64,000 bases of DNA. Origin: an uncultured Clostridium sp. GTDB taxonomy: Bacteria > Bacillota > Clostridia > Clostridiales > Clostridiaceae. Numbering within the stretch: position 1 is the stretch's first letter; every line of letters begins with the position of its first letter. The stretch is from the NCBI GenBank assembly GCA_903789665.1, contig CAIFEX010000004.1, positions 62,001-126,000 on the forward strand. Reading direction: 5' to 3'. The position numbers and the translations under genes were made by a program. The notes under the pieces are model-generated. The model ran no database searches. It had not been told where the DNA came from and saw only the letters and a list, made by a program, of their open reading frames with translations. Below, one piece after another: positions 26,539 to 35,037 of the stretch.

Positions 26539-28671
26539 ATGAGTAAATTTAACAAAAGTAAAAATTTTATAAATAGAGAGTTAAGCTGGATAGAATTCAA
26601 CAAAAGGGTGCTGGAAGAATGTAGAGACACAAATCACCCTCTCTTTGAACGCCTGAGATTTCTCTCCATCACCTGTTCCAACTTGGATGAATTTTTCATG
26701 GTAAGAGTTGGTTCACTCATGGATCAGATAAAGGCAGGTTTCAATAAGAAAGATCCTGCAGGTCTGACACCAAAAGAACAACTGGTAAAGATACATTCAA
26801 ACGTGACAAAATTAGTGTCAAAACAGTGCAGTTATTACAACCGTTCTTTAAAAATAGCCCTGGGAAAAGAGAATATAAAATTTCTGAAGCCGGGGGATTT
26901 GAATGAAGAACAGCGTGAATTCGTAAAAAATTATTACCGTAGAAATGTTTTCCCTGTCCTGACTCCAATGCTTCTAGACAGCAGCAGCGCCTTCCCTCTC
27001 ATATTAAACAAGAGTTTGAATATAGGACTTATCATTGAAAAAAATGGGGAAAAGTCCTTTGCCACTGTGCAGGTACCTTCGGTGCTTCCCAGAATAGTAG
27101 TGCTGCCAGGTGAGGCGGATTTTGACATAATACTTCTGGAAGACATCATAAAAACCAACCTGAAAACCCTTTTTGGAAGCGACAATATACTTTCCTGCGG
27201 GTGTTACAGAATAACGAGAAATGCAGATATGACCGTTGACGAAGAGGGAGCTGAAGATCTGCTCGAAGCCATAGAAGAATCCTTAAAGCAGCGTAAATGG
27301 GGAGCCGTAGTGAGGCTGGAAATTGAAAAGGGAATAAACAAGGATATAGTGAGGACACTCGAAAAAGAGATGGAAATATCCAAAATTCAGGAATATGCTT
27401 TGAATGTGCCTCTGGATCTAACTTTTTTAAATAAGCTCATATCCATAAAAAAGTACAAGTACTTGTGCTATGAACCCATAAAACCGGTAAATCCCCTGAA
27501 AAATATGGAATATGAAGATATCTTCTCCGTCATATCCAGAAAAGACATACTTCTAAGCCACCCCTACGAATCCTTTGAACCCGTTATAGAATTTATAAGG
27601 CAGGCAGCAGAAGATCCTTCAGTACTTGCCATAAAGCAGGTGCTTTACAGGGTCAGCGGAAACTCTCCCATCGTAAAATCACTTATAAGAGCTGCTGAAA
27701 ATGGAAAACAGGTCACAGTACTTGTAGAACTAAAGGCAAGGTTTGATGAAGAGAACAACATAATATGGGCTAAACAGCTGGAAAAAGCAGGATGCCATGT
27801 TATTTACGGACTGGTAGGGCTCAAAGTTCACTGCAAATTAATACTTGTTGTCAGAAAAGAAAAGGACGGGATAAAAAGATACGTCCATATGGGTACCGGC
27901 AACTACAATGACGTAACTGCAAAAATATACACGGATCTGGGTCTTTTCACGACGAACCCCTATTTCGGCCAGGACGCTTCCGTAATATTCAACATGCTTT
28001 CAGGTCATTCCATACCGAAAGAACTCAAGAAAACCTGTATAGCACCGCTTAACCTGAGGGAAAGGTTCCTGTACCTCATAGAACACGAAAGAGACAACGC
28101 TTTAAACGGCAAGCCGGCCAAAATAATTGCCAAAATGAACTCACTTGTAGACAGACATGTGATTGAAGCATTGTACGACGCTTCCTGTGCAGGAGTGAAG
28201 ATCCGGTTAATTGTAAGAGGCATATGCTGTCTGAGGCCAAACATAAAGGGTGTAAGCGAGAATATAAGCGTGATAAGCATTGTAGGAAGATTTCTCGAAC
28301 ACAGCAGAATATATTACTTCTACAATAATGGAGAAGAAGATCTATACCTGTCCAGTGCAGACTGGATGAACAGGAACCTGGACAGGAGAGTTGAACTCTT
28401 ATTTCCCATAGAAGATGCGGATGTAAAAAATAAATTGAAAAGGATATTGAACACCCAGTTAAATGATACGATCAAGGCCAGAATGTTAAACAGCGACGGT
28501 TCCTATTCCCATATAGATAAGCGCGGCGGGAAAAAAGCCCTGGACAGCCAAAGAGTTTTTTACGAAACAACATTGGACGCACATAACAACTCCTTAAACA
28601 GGACGGAACGTTCCAAGAAAAAATGGCGGGAAGAAGGTTTTCAGGTACGCCCTCGCCAGCCCCAAAACTAA
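26539..28671 (+). CDS. ppk1: Polyphosphate kinase 1
   Basis: This reversibly transfers the gamma phosphate of ATP to polyphosphate at the membrane. The four-domain protein starts with FINRELSWIEFNKRVLEE (N domain), passes through the head domain and then two phospholipase-D-like C domains. HMGTGNYND holds the autophosphorylated histidine (His450) and FLEHSRIYYF the second conserved histidine (His588); RLIVRGICCLRP binds phosphate. The 710-residue length is normal; the last ~40 residues are a basic low-complexity tail. AAGGAGG lies 10 bases upstream. It is the second gene of a two-gene operon. Confidence 0.97.
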   Translation: MSKFNKSKNFINRELSWIEFNKRVLEECRDTNHPLFERLRFLSITCSNLDEFFMVRVGSLMDQIKAGFNKKDPAGLTPKEQLVKIHSNVTKLVSKQCSYYNRSLKIALGKENIKFLKPGDLNEEQREFVKNYYRRNVFPVLTPMLLDSSSAFPLILNKSLNIGLIIEKNGEKSFATVQVPSVLPRIVVLPGEADFDIILLEDIIKTNLKTLFGSDNILSCGCYRITRNADMTVDEEGAEDLLEAIEESLKQRKWGAVVRLEIEKGINKDIVRTLEKEMEISKIQEYALNVPLDLTFLNKLISIKKYKYLCYEPIKPVNPLKNMEYEDIFSVISRKDILLSHPYESFEPVIEFIRQAAEDPSVLAIKQVLYRVSGNSPIVKSLIRAAENGKQVTVLVELKARFDEENNIIWAKQLEKAGCHVIYGLVGLKVHCKLILVVRKEKDGIKRYVHMGTGNYNDVTAKIYTDLGLFTTNPYFGQDASVIFNMLSGHSIPKELKKTCIAPLNLRERFLYLIEHERDNALNGKPAKIIAKMNSLVDRHVIEALYDASCAGVKIRLIVRGICCLRPNIKGVSENISVISIVGRFLEHSRIYYFYNNGEEDLYLSSADWMNRNLDRRVELLFPIEDADVKNKLKRILNTQLNDTIKARMLNSDGSYSHIDKRGGKKALDSQRVFYETTLDAHNNSLNRTERSKKKWREEGFQVRPRQPQN

Positions 28672-28715
28672 AATGTGATAGATTTCCGGTTTCATCCGGA
28701 AATCTATCACATTTT
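28670..28715. terminator. Bidirectional terminator between ppk1 and the surface module
   Basis: A perfect 20-bp stem starts inside the ppk1 stop codon (arm AAAATGTGATAGATTTCCGG) with a 6-base loop, TTTCAT. A-runs flank both sides, so it works on either strand and separates two converging units. Confidence 0.92.
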
Positions 28716-28728
28716 AATATTCAACACC

Positions 28729-29967
28729 TTAGTTCCTAAATATACTGCCGGACTGCTCCTTGAACATCTTGTAGGATTCCAGCGCCTCAGCACCTTGTTC
28801 AGTGGCAAAAGCATCATACCCGGCCTTCTGCCTGTCATAGCTGAATCCTCCATCAACCTTGTAGCTCAAAAGTATGTCTATCAAATTTTTGCCGTTTTTA
28901 GTAAATTCACTGCCGGCAGGATCTATTCCATTACTGCAAAGAGCTATGATAACTTCGGATAAACTCTGGCTGTTTGCCGAACCCATAATGGAGGAATATT
29001 CTCCACTGCTGTCCTGCATAGAAGAAAGTCTTGAAATTCCACTGTCTATAACCTGTTTCACATCTTCCCTGTTTTTATAAGGTGCCAGAGCTGTAAGGGC
29101 CATGGCCGTCATATCCGGATCCGCTTTAGCTTCACTGCTTGGATCATAGTTCCAGCCATTATCTGCCGTCCTTGCAGCTATTATTTTATCTATAAATTTA
29201 TCTCTGGTAAAAAGTGCATTGTCCGGTACGTCATAATTTCCGGAATTCAAGGCCATAAGTCCGTATACATATGCATTTATGCCCTGGTTGTTCATGTCCG
29301 CATTATTATATACTTTTTCCACTAAATTCTTTCCCTCAAAATTTGCAGGATTCTGTCCTATAGAAGATAACACAATTGTCATTCTCTCATAATCCATGGG
29401 AGTAAGGGAACCTTCCTGAGCCGAATTCAACTTATTTTTAAGGGATTCAATGTAACTCGAAGGAACTTCTTTTCCGTCTTTATACACCAGCAATGCCTGC
29501 CAGTCATCTTTAATCCCGTCTTTCAAAATTTTGTCCACGGTGCCGTCAAGTAAACTATCCACCTGGGATTTATAATTATAATCCTGGGAAGCAGGCTTGA
29601 ATTGGAAAGTACATTTTGCAGTATTTTTCAAATATCTATTTCCTATGGAATGAACTCTGCCGCCTACATTTAAAGTATAGGTTTCTCCCTGCTTATAGCC
29701 GTCTTCCGGTGCAATCACTTCTACCTTGTTGCTGTCCAGTAATTTTATACCTGCATTCACGGCATTTCCACTGCTGTCTGTTACAGTAATGGAATTTTTG
29801 GTCTCTTCATCAAAACCTACAGGCCTATTGAACTTTATAGTCCATGTTTTATTGGGATCAGTTATGGACTTATCTACGGAAGCAGCTTTTACCAGCAAAG
29901 GCTGAGCTGCTAAAACTGAAGCTACAGCCGTACTCAAAACAGCATATTTTATTCTTGATCTTAACAT
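28729..29967 (-). CDS. Secreted Ig-like + alpha/alpha-barrel protein (intrinsic-factor-like), copy 1
   Basis: A secreted protein of 412 residues with a signal peptide (1-28, cleavage near VKAAS). A Big_5/SbsA-type Ig-like domain covers ~30-137 (TWTIKFNRPVGFDEET, then GETYTLNVGGRVHSIGN). An alpha/alpha-barrel of the prenyltransferase-repeat type covers ~150-405 (TADNGWNYDP, ADPDMTAMALTALAPY, RLSSMQDSSGEYSS, ATEQGAEALESYKMF). The same fold forms the cobalamin-binding N-terminal domain of intrinsic factor and transcobalamin. Unlike the copy at 43357-45231 it has no CWB2 cell-wall repeats. It is the last gene of the ecfA-ecfS-DUF4430 module. A cobalamin ligand is inferred from the sister module. 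Confidence 0.75.
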   Translation of the reverse strand: MLRSRIKYAVLSTAVASVLAAQPLLVKAASVDKSITDPNKTWTIKFNRPVGFDEETKNSITVTDSSGNAVNAGIKLLDSNKVEVIAPEDGYKQGETYTLNVGGRVHSIGNRYLKNTAKCTFQFKPASQDYNYKSQVDSLLDGTVDKILKDGIKDDWQALLVYKDGKEVPSSYIESLKNKLNSAQEGSLTPMDYERMTIVLSSIGQNPANFEGKNLVEKVYNNADMNNQGINAYVYGLMALNSGNYDVPDNALFTRDKFIDKIIAARTADNGWNYDPSSEAKADPDMTAMALTALAPYKNREDVKQVIDSGISRLSSMQDSSGEYSSIMGSANSQSLSEVIIALCSNGIDPAGSEFTKNGKNLIDILLSYKVDGGFSYDRQKAGYDAFATEQGAEALESYKMFKEQSGSIFRN

Positions 29968-30015
29968 TACATTTCCCCTCCATTTATAATTATTTTAAAA
30001 GATGTAGTTTAATTA

Positions 30016-30723
30016 TTACATACCATTTTTAACATATTTCCACATTACAGAGTCCCCGTTTTTCAATACATACTGTCCACTCCCCACATTGGACTTTGTA
30101 AACTGGGATTGTCCTTTCTTTTTAACATAAAAACACCATCCGGACATCGGTCCCTCTGCTCTCTCCTTCAATCCACCTATATCTGAAAAATAAATTGTCG
30201 AGCCGCTTCCCCTGGTAGTATAACTCATTTTAGCCGCATCAAGGGCTTTTTGAGTCGCATATCCCACAGTTTGCCCATCTACGCCTTGTATACTTTTCTG
30301 GAAAATGACCTTATTTCCGTGAACTGCATCAATTATCTCAAGAGAGGACTGGTTATCCGATTTCTGAGAGTTAACAGCAGATGTACCGGAATTTTTAGAA
30401 GAACTTCCCTTATTTAAAGAAGTTTGTCCATTTTTGCCATTCGACTTTGAAACACCCTTGGAACTACTGGAACCTGATGCATTAGATAATTTACCGGATG
30501 CAGCGGAGTTTTCTCCATTTTCACCGGCACCATTAGCACTGCCTTGATTTTCCCCACCAGTTTGAATTGTACCACTGGATTTATTTGGAGTCTTTTCGGC
30601 ACTCATCTGTTTGTTTGAAATAGTGCTCGTATATATACTCTGAGCTTTAATTGCAAGGGCGAATATAACAACACATATCGCCACAGCAGCAATTATTATA
30701 AATTTTTTCTTTTTGCTTTTCAT
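30016..30723 (-). CDS. Membrane-anchored DUF4430 (transcobalamin C-terminal-like) protein, copy 1
   Basis: A 235-residue protein with a basic start and one anchor helix (~7-26), a long Ser/Gly/Asn-rich linker (~40-125) and a C-terminal DUF4430 domain (~130-235). The domain shows GQTVGYATQKALDAAKMSY, GSTIYFSDIGG, GWCFYVKKKG and a final GDSVMWKYV. In transcobalamin and intrinsic factor this small beta domain clamps cobalamin from the opposite side to the alpha barrel. The linker would let it reach into the wall from the membrane beside the EcfS protein, whose gene is 17 bases upstream. The exact ligand is inferred. Confidence 0.8.
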   Translation of the reverse strand: MKSKKKKFIIIAAVAICVVIFALAIKAQSIYTSTISNKQMSAEKTPNKSSGTIQTGGENQGSANGAGENGENSAASGKLSNASGSSSSKGVSKSNGKNGQTSLNKGSSSKNSGTSAVNSQKSDNQSSLEIIDAVHGNKVIFQKSIQGVDGQTVGYATQKALDAAKMSYTTRGSGSTIYFSDIGGLKERAEGPMSGWCFYVKKKGQSQFTKSNVGSGQYVLKNGDSVMWKYVKNGM

Positions 30724-30740
30724 CAGTATTTCTCCCCCAT

Positions 30741-31430
30741 CTATTGAATTATCTTACTTATGATAAGTCTTCTCTTATAACGCCGCAGTATCGGTAAAAA
30801 CCTCTTGTAAAATACAATTGAAAATACAAAGGAACTTACCCCGTGTATTATATCAAAAGTCAATCCTGAGGCATAGGCGGCTAAAATAGTTTTTAAATTC
30901 ACAGGTTTTATAAAAGTCAGTATATACTGTATATTCATGATCCAGTCAAACATAAAACCAAATAGGAAACACAAGATGGAAAATTTAAGAGTTGAAATCT
31001 CTACACTCCTTTTTCCCAATATTCCTGAAATAATCCCAACAAGTCCCCATGAAAACATCTGCCATGGAGTCCAGGGACCCTGCCCAAAAAATATATCCGA
31101 TAAAAATGCAGTAGTACTTCCAATCAAAAATCCCTCATAGGGTCCGAACACAAAACCGGAAATAGCTACCAGGAAGGTAACAGGCTGTACATTTGGTATA
31201 AGAGCAAATATTATCCTGGAAATAGCTGCAAAAGCACTTAAAGTAGCTATAATGGCAATTTCCTTGGTACCTGCATGACTTTTTTCAAAATAAAAATAAC
31301 TCATAAAAAGGATTGCAAAAACACCTATCATACACACAAGTGAAATTCCGGTCTGAAAACTGCTTTTAACTGTAAGTACCATAAGTACTGCAATTATAAG
31401 GGAAGTGACTATTATAATTGATTTTTTCAT
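30741..31430 (-). CDS. ECF transporter S component, copy 1
   Basis: A 229-residue substrate-capture membrane subunit of an energy-coupling factor importer, with about seven helices. Conserved blocks are KEIAIIATLSAFAAISRIIF, IPNVQPVTFLVAISGFVFGP and GSTTAFLSDIFFGQGPWTPW. It is a close paralogue of the protein at 46059-46748. The ATG at 31430 overlaps the ecfA stop by 4 bases and has AGGTG upstream; the earlier in-frame GTG is not used. Specificity cannot be read from the sequence; cobalamin or a corrinoid is predicted from the riboswitches and transcobalamin-like partners of the second module. Confidence 0.88.
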   Translation of the reverse strand: MKKSIIIVTSLIIAVLMVLTVKSSFQTGISLVCMIGVFAILFMSYFYFEKSHAGTKEIAIIATLSAFAAISRIIFALIPNVQPVTFLVAISGFVFGPYEGFLIGSTTAFLSDIFFGQGPWTPWQMFSWGLVGIISGILGKRSVEISTLKFSILCFLFGFMFDWIMNIQYILTFIKPVNLKTILAAYASGLTFDIIHGVSSFVFSIVFYKRFLPILRRYKRRLIISKIIQ

Positions 31431-33061
31431 ATTGAACACCTTTCCAGAGCTTCCTTTAGGGTAAATATACTATTATCCCTGTCTCTCAGCAGTTTGTTCA
31501 TAGAAGTCGTATAAAATATCCCGTCTCCCAGTACTTTTTTCTTATCTCCATCTGCCACGATGCTTCCATTGAACATGATCATATATCTTCTGCAAAAATT
31601 ACTGGCAAAATCCGTGTCATGAGTTACAAGCACAATAGAAGTGCCTTTTTTGTTTAAATTCTGAAGCAATTTCCCCAATTTATATTTCAGACCGCTTTCA
31701 AGGCCTCTTGTAGGTTCATCCAAAAAGACAACGTCAGGTTGTAATACAAGTACAGAGGCTATAGCCACTCTCTGCTTCTGGCCCCCGCTTAAATCTCTCG
31801 GATTCTTATCCTTCAAGTCATATATCTCAAGTTCCCTCAAAATATTTTCCACTACTTTTTCATCGTATATTCCATAATTGTCCATAGTAAATCTGACTTC
31901 ATCATAAACACTATTCTTTGAGAGATAGTCATTGGGATTCTGTGATACATAGCCTATATGCCTGGCTATCAGTCTTATATCCATTTTTGCAGCATCTTTT
32001 CCGTAAATCTTTATAGTACCTTCATATTTTTTAAGTCCCAGAATGGTTTTAAGAAGCGTGCTCTTTCCGGCACCGTTGGCCCCCATTATTGCAATAAATT
32101 CACCCTTTTTTACAGTAAAGCCAACATCCTTCAATACCTGTTTGGAACCATATTTGCAATTAAGTTTTTTAACGGAAAGAATTTCATTTTTGTCACCCTG
32201 AATTTCATCTGCAGCAACTTCATTTTCCGGTTTCACATTCAGTGAGCTGTTCAATATTTTCACCCGGGCATCTTTAAAATTATCGGGCATATTCTCAAAA
32301 CCCATTTTCTTGAAAAATTTGAGATAATCAGGCATAAACATAAACTGCCTTTTGTTACAATTATAATAAAAATCCTTTTTATTTTCAAACAATTCCAAAA
32401 TACCATTATCCATCACGGCTATGGAATCCACAGTGTCAAACCACCTGTTAACCCTCTGTTCTATCACTATTATGGTTATTCCCAGCTCTTCATTTATTTT
32501 TTTCACAATATTCAGCATTTCCTCTGCAGAAGAAGGATCCAGCTGTGAAGTTGGTTCGTCTAATATTATACAATCCGGCATATACACCAGGGCAGAGGCC
32601 ACTGCTACTTTCTGTTTTTCCCCTCCTGACAGAGAAGCTATATCCCTGTCGGCAAGGTGAAGTATTCCTGAAAACTGAAGAGCCTCGTAGACCCTCCTCT
32701 TTATTATATCTTCTTCAACCCCTATATTCTCAAGTCCAAAAGCCACTTCCCTATGAACTTTGTTCATCATAAGCTGTATTTCAGGATCCTGAAATACCAT
32801 GGTTACCTTTTCTGCTCTCTCCCTGTGGCTCATATCTTTCAAAGACCTTCCGCCTATTTTTATTTCTCCCCCTATGCTTCCGCCGTAAAAATTGGGCACC
32901 GTTCCCGCTATGGCCCTTGCAAGGGTTGATTTTCCCGAGCCCGATCTGCCCGTTATCATCAAAAAGTCATTTTTCTCAAGATGCAGATTAACATTTTTCA
33001 GGGTTTTTTCCCTCTCCATGGGATAAGCAAAATTCAAATTGTTAATTTCTATATATGCCAT
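31427..33061 (-). CDS. Fused ECF transporter ATPase (EcfA-EcfA), copy 1
   Basis: A 544-residue fusion of the two ECF ATPases, which are separate proteins in most Firmicutes. Domain 1 (~1-230) has GRSGSGKSTLARA, LSGGEKQKVA and CIILDEPTSQLDP. Domain 2 (~295-530) has GANGAGKSTLLKT, LSGGQKQRVA and VVFLDEPTRGLE. The ~60-residue linker is charged. The start is the ATG at 33061, preceded by AGGAGAGGGAA; an in-frame ATG 18 bases upstream lies inside that ribosome site. No intact ecfT gene is present in this copy. Confidence 0.92.
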   Translation of the reverse strand: MAYIEINNLNFAYPMEREKTLKNVNLHLEKNDFLMITGRSGSGKSTLARAIAGTVPNFYGGSIGGEIKIGGRSLKDMSHRERAEKVTMVFQDPEIQLMMNKVHREVAFGLENIGVEEDIIKRRVYEALQFSGILHLADRDIASLSGGEKQKVAVASALVYMPDCIILDEPTSQLDPSSAEEMLNIVKKINEELGITIIVIEQRVNRWFDTVDSIAVMDNGILELFENKKDFYYNCNKRQFMFMPDYLKFFKKMGFENMPDNFKDARVKILNSSLNVKPENEVAADEIQGDKNEILSVKKLNCKYGSKQVLKDVGFTVKKGEFIAIMGANGAGKSTLLKTILGLKKYEGTIKIYGKDAAKMDIRLIARHIGYVSQNPNDYLSKNSVYDEVRFTMDNYGIYDEKVVENILRELEIYDLKDKNPRDLSGGQKQRVAIASVLVLQPDVVFLDEPTRGLESGLKYKLGKLLQNLNKKGTSIVLVTHDTDFASNFCRRYMIMFNGSIVADGDKKKVLGDGIFYTTSMNKLLRDRDNSIFTLKEALERCSI

Positions 33062-33092
33062 ATTCCCTCTCCTCGCCATTTAATACCGGCAG
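33042..33092 (-). pseudogene. Remnant of the 3' end of ecfT
   Basis: Upstream of and overlapping ecfA copy 1, one frame reads LPVLNGEEREYGIYRN and then stops. The intact ecfT of the second module ends ILNSEEREYVVYRGK at the same place. Upstream of this the frame hits a stop (TGA at 33093-33095). Part of the similarity could be kept by the ecfA ribosome site, so a deletion scar is likely but not proven. Confidence 0.55.
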
Positions 33093-33130
33093 TCAATAAA
33101 ATATCATTTTATTAAAATTTTTTGCAAATA

Positions 33131-33152
33131 AAAAGACCCATCAGGGTCTTTT
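33131..33152 (-). terminator. Terminator after the CoA-transferase gene
   Basis: AAAAGACCC pairs with GGGTCTTTT around a 4-base loop; A and T runs on both sides allow termination on the minus strand. It isolates ECF module 1 from the upstream gene, leaving only ~70 bases for the module's own promoter. Confidence 0.85.
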
Positions 33153-33262
33153 ACTTATATTATACTCAATATAATTATTTATATTTATCCCTCTATTTTT
33201 AAGTATAAAATATAAATTTTACTCAGTCAATAGATATCAGCTGTATAACCCAAAGCCTTTTT

Positions 33263-34630
33263 TTACTTTGCCCTGGTCTTTTCTCCGTCACCTTTTTTCC
33301 CTAAAAAAAATCTTTTATCATAATAGCTGGAGTTAAATCTTTTCTCAAATTCCCCTATCAATTCATCTCTGAATTTAGGGTGGGCGATATTTATAAGTTC
33401 CCTCGCTCTCTCCTTTAGGGATTTACCTCTAAGATCCGCAATTCCATATTCAGTCACCACATAATGTACATCATTCCTTGAAGTAGTGACCCCTGCACCT
33501 TCGCTCAAAAAAGGCACTATTTTCGATATTGTACCCTTCTTGGCCGTAGAAGGTATTGCTATGATTGACTTACCGTCTTTAGCCCTGCTGGCCCCTCTCA
33601 TAAAATCAACCTGGCCTCCAACTCCGCTTATCTGCTTTAATCCTACACTTTCGGCAGTTATCTGTCCCATCAAATCTACCTCTACACAGGAATTTATACA
33701 TACCATCTTATAATTTTTCATGATAATTAAAGGATCATTTACATAATCTACAGAATCGGATTCAATCATCGCATTATCGTTTACAAAATCGTACAATTTC
33801 TGAGTTCCCATAAGGAAAGTCACAACTATTTTCCCCGGTTTGAGAGTTTTCTTCTTATTAGTTATAACTCCGGATTCAACCAAATCCACAATTCCATCAG
33901 ATATCATCTCAGAATGTATTCCCAAGTCCTTTTTATTCTTTAAAAATGAAAGTACAGCATCGGGAATAGCTCCTATGCCGAGTTGAAGAGTCGAACCGTC
34001 CTCTATCAGGGAAGCACAATATTCTCCTATCTTTTTCTCCACATCTCCTATTTTGGAAGGTGCCATCTCAGCTACAGGATGGTCATTCCTGACTATATAG
34101 TCTATATCAGAAATGTGTATGAAAGAATCTCCCAAAACCCTCGGCATGTTTTCATTGACTTCGGCAATTACAATTTTTGCACATTCCGTTGCAGGTTTTA
34201 CAAAATCATTTGAGATTCCAAAACTACAAAATCCGTGATTATCCGGTTTGCTTACCTGAATCAGCGATACATCCAGAGGAATATATCCTTCTTTAAAAAG
34301 TCTGGGCATTTCGTGGAAAAAACATGGAATGTAATCTGCCCTGCCGGAATTGACAGCATCTCTTACACCCTTGCTTACAAACAGTGAATTATAATGAAAA
34401 TATTTTTCCATACCTTCTTGTACATATTCTCCATCAGATCTAGGCAGCATACTGTAAAGATGCAAGCTTTTATACCTTTCCCTGTTTTTAACGAGTGCAT
34501 GAAGGAGCATAACAGGTTCCGCACATCCGGTTCCAAAAACTATATTATCACCTGGATTGATTTTGGATACGGCTTCATCGGCACTTAACAATTTACTCTT
34601 ATACAAATTTTCCAATTTCAAAGACATCAT
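33263..34630 (-). CDS. Acyl-CoA:acetate CoA-transferase (Cat2/butyryl-CoA transferase family)
   Basis: A family I-type CoA-transferase of 455 residues, related to 4-hydroxybutyrate and butyryl-CoA:acetate CoA-transferases. GIGAIPDAVLSFL precedes IHSEMISDG, where Glu241 is the expected covalent CoA-thioester residue. GGQVDFMRGA and VVTEYGIADLRGKS follow, as in the family. The ATG at 34630 has AAAGGTGG seven bases upstream; an in-frame TTG at 34648 overlaps that site and is not used. It is a separate unit, bounded by the hairpin at 34970-35014 upstream and 33131-33152 downstream. The acyl group cannot be told from sequence. Confidence 0.88.
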   Translation of the reverse strand: MMSLKLENLYKSKLLSADEAVSKINPGDNIVFGTGCAEPVMLLHALVKNRERYKSLHLYSMLPRSDGEYVQEGMEKYFHYNSLFVSKGVRDAVNSGRADYIPCFFHEMPRLFKEGYIPLDVSLIQVSKPDNHGFCSFGISNDFVKPATECAKIVIAEVNENMPRVLGDSFIHISDIDYIVRNDHPVAEMAPSKIGDVEKKIGEYCASLIEDGSTLQLGIGAIPDAVLSFLKNKKDLGIHSEMISDGIVDLVESGVITNKKKTLKPGKIVVTFLMGTQKLYDFVNDNAMIESDSVDYVNDPLIIMKNYKMVCINSCVEVDLMGQITAESVGLKQISGVGGQVDFMRGASRAKDGKSIIAIPSTAKKGTISKIVPFLSEGAGVTTSRNDVHYVVTEYGIADLRGKSLKERARELINIAHPKFRDELIGEFEKRFNSSYYDKRFFLGKKGDGEKTRAK

Positions 34631-34969
34631 TTTAAAACCACCTTTCAAAAATTTTATCGAACGCCCTCAATTTGTTTCAAAATTCAAAGCTTAAATATGT
34701 ATATCAAATAACGAAAATTTTCGGATAAGACCGAAAATTAATTAACTTTGATATTTGAATACGCGCCCTAACAATTTTTACTTAATCCCAAAAATAATTT
34801 GATATACTTTTAACAATTAATAATAAAAGAACTCCTATTTCCTAAGGTCTGTGCTTACACAACATTACTTCTAAGTCATGCAATCTCCCCCTAAAAACAA
34901 TTAGTGGACATACCTTTCCTAGTTTTCAGTATATATCAAAATTTATCACAGGTCAACAATATTCAAAAC
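34631..34969. other. Leader/promoter region of the CoA-transferase with nested inverted repeats
   Basis: No gene is visible. A nested inverted repeat spans 34701-34754: outer ATATCAAA/TTTGATAT and inner AATTTTCGG/CCGAAAATT around a 6-base loop. A third TTTGATAT-type site is near 34798. These could be operators or a 5'-UTR hairpin about 70 bases before the start codon. Confidence 0.5.
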
Positions 34970-35014
34970 AAGGTGAAGGAGAATATGCTTTAAAAAACAA
35001 ATTTCCCTCACCTT
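34970..35014 (-). terminator. Terminator of the LarA-like/IclR operon
   Basis: AAGGTGAAGG pairs with CCCTCACCTT around a loop of about 25 bases; the minus strand continues GTTTTGAA. It lies just past the stop of the DapA-like gene. Confidence 0.65.
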
Positions 35015-35037
35015 AAAGATCCGCTGTCTGTATGATA

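Noticed and set aside
28729-29967. Reading the barrel proteins as prenyltransferases or terpene cyclases
   Set aside because: They are exported and lack the DxDD or metal/zinc catalytic motifs; only the alpha/alpha-barrel repeat pattern is shared.
30741-31430. Naming the S components CbrT (cobalamin-specific)
   Set aside because: The sequence alone does not establish the S-component subfamily; cobalamin specificity is kept as inference from riboswitches and partner domains.
28729-33061. A B12 riboswitch for the first ECF module
   Set aside because: I looked at 33061-33262 and found neither the B12 box nor the GCxGCC-CTGTA core on the minus strand.
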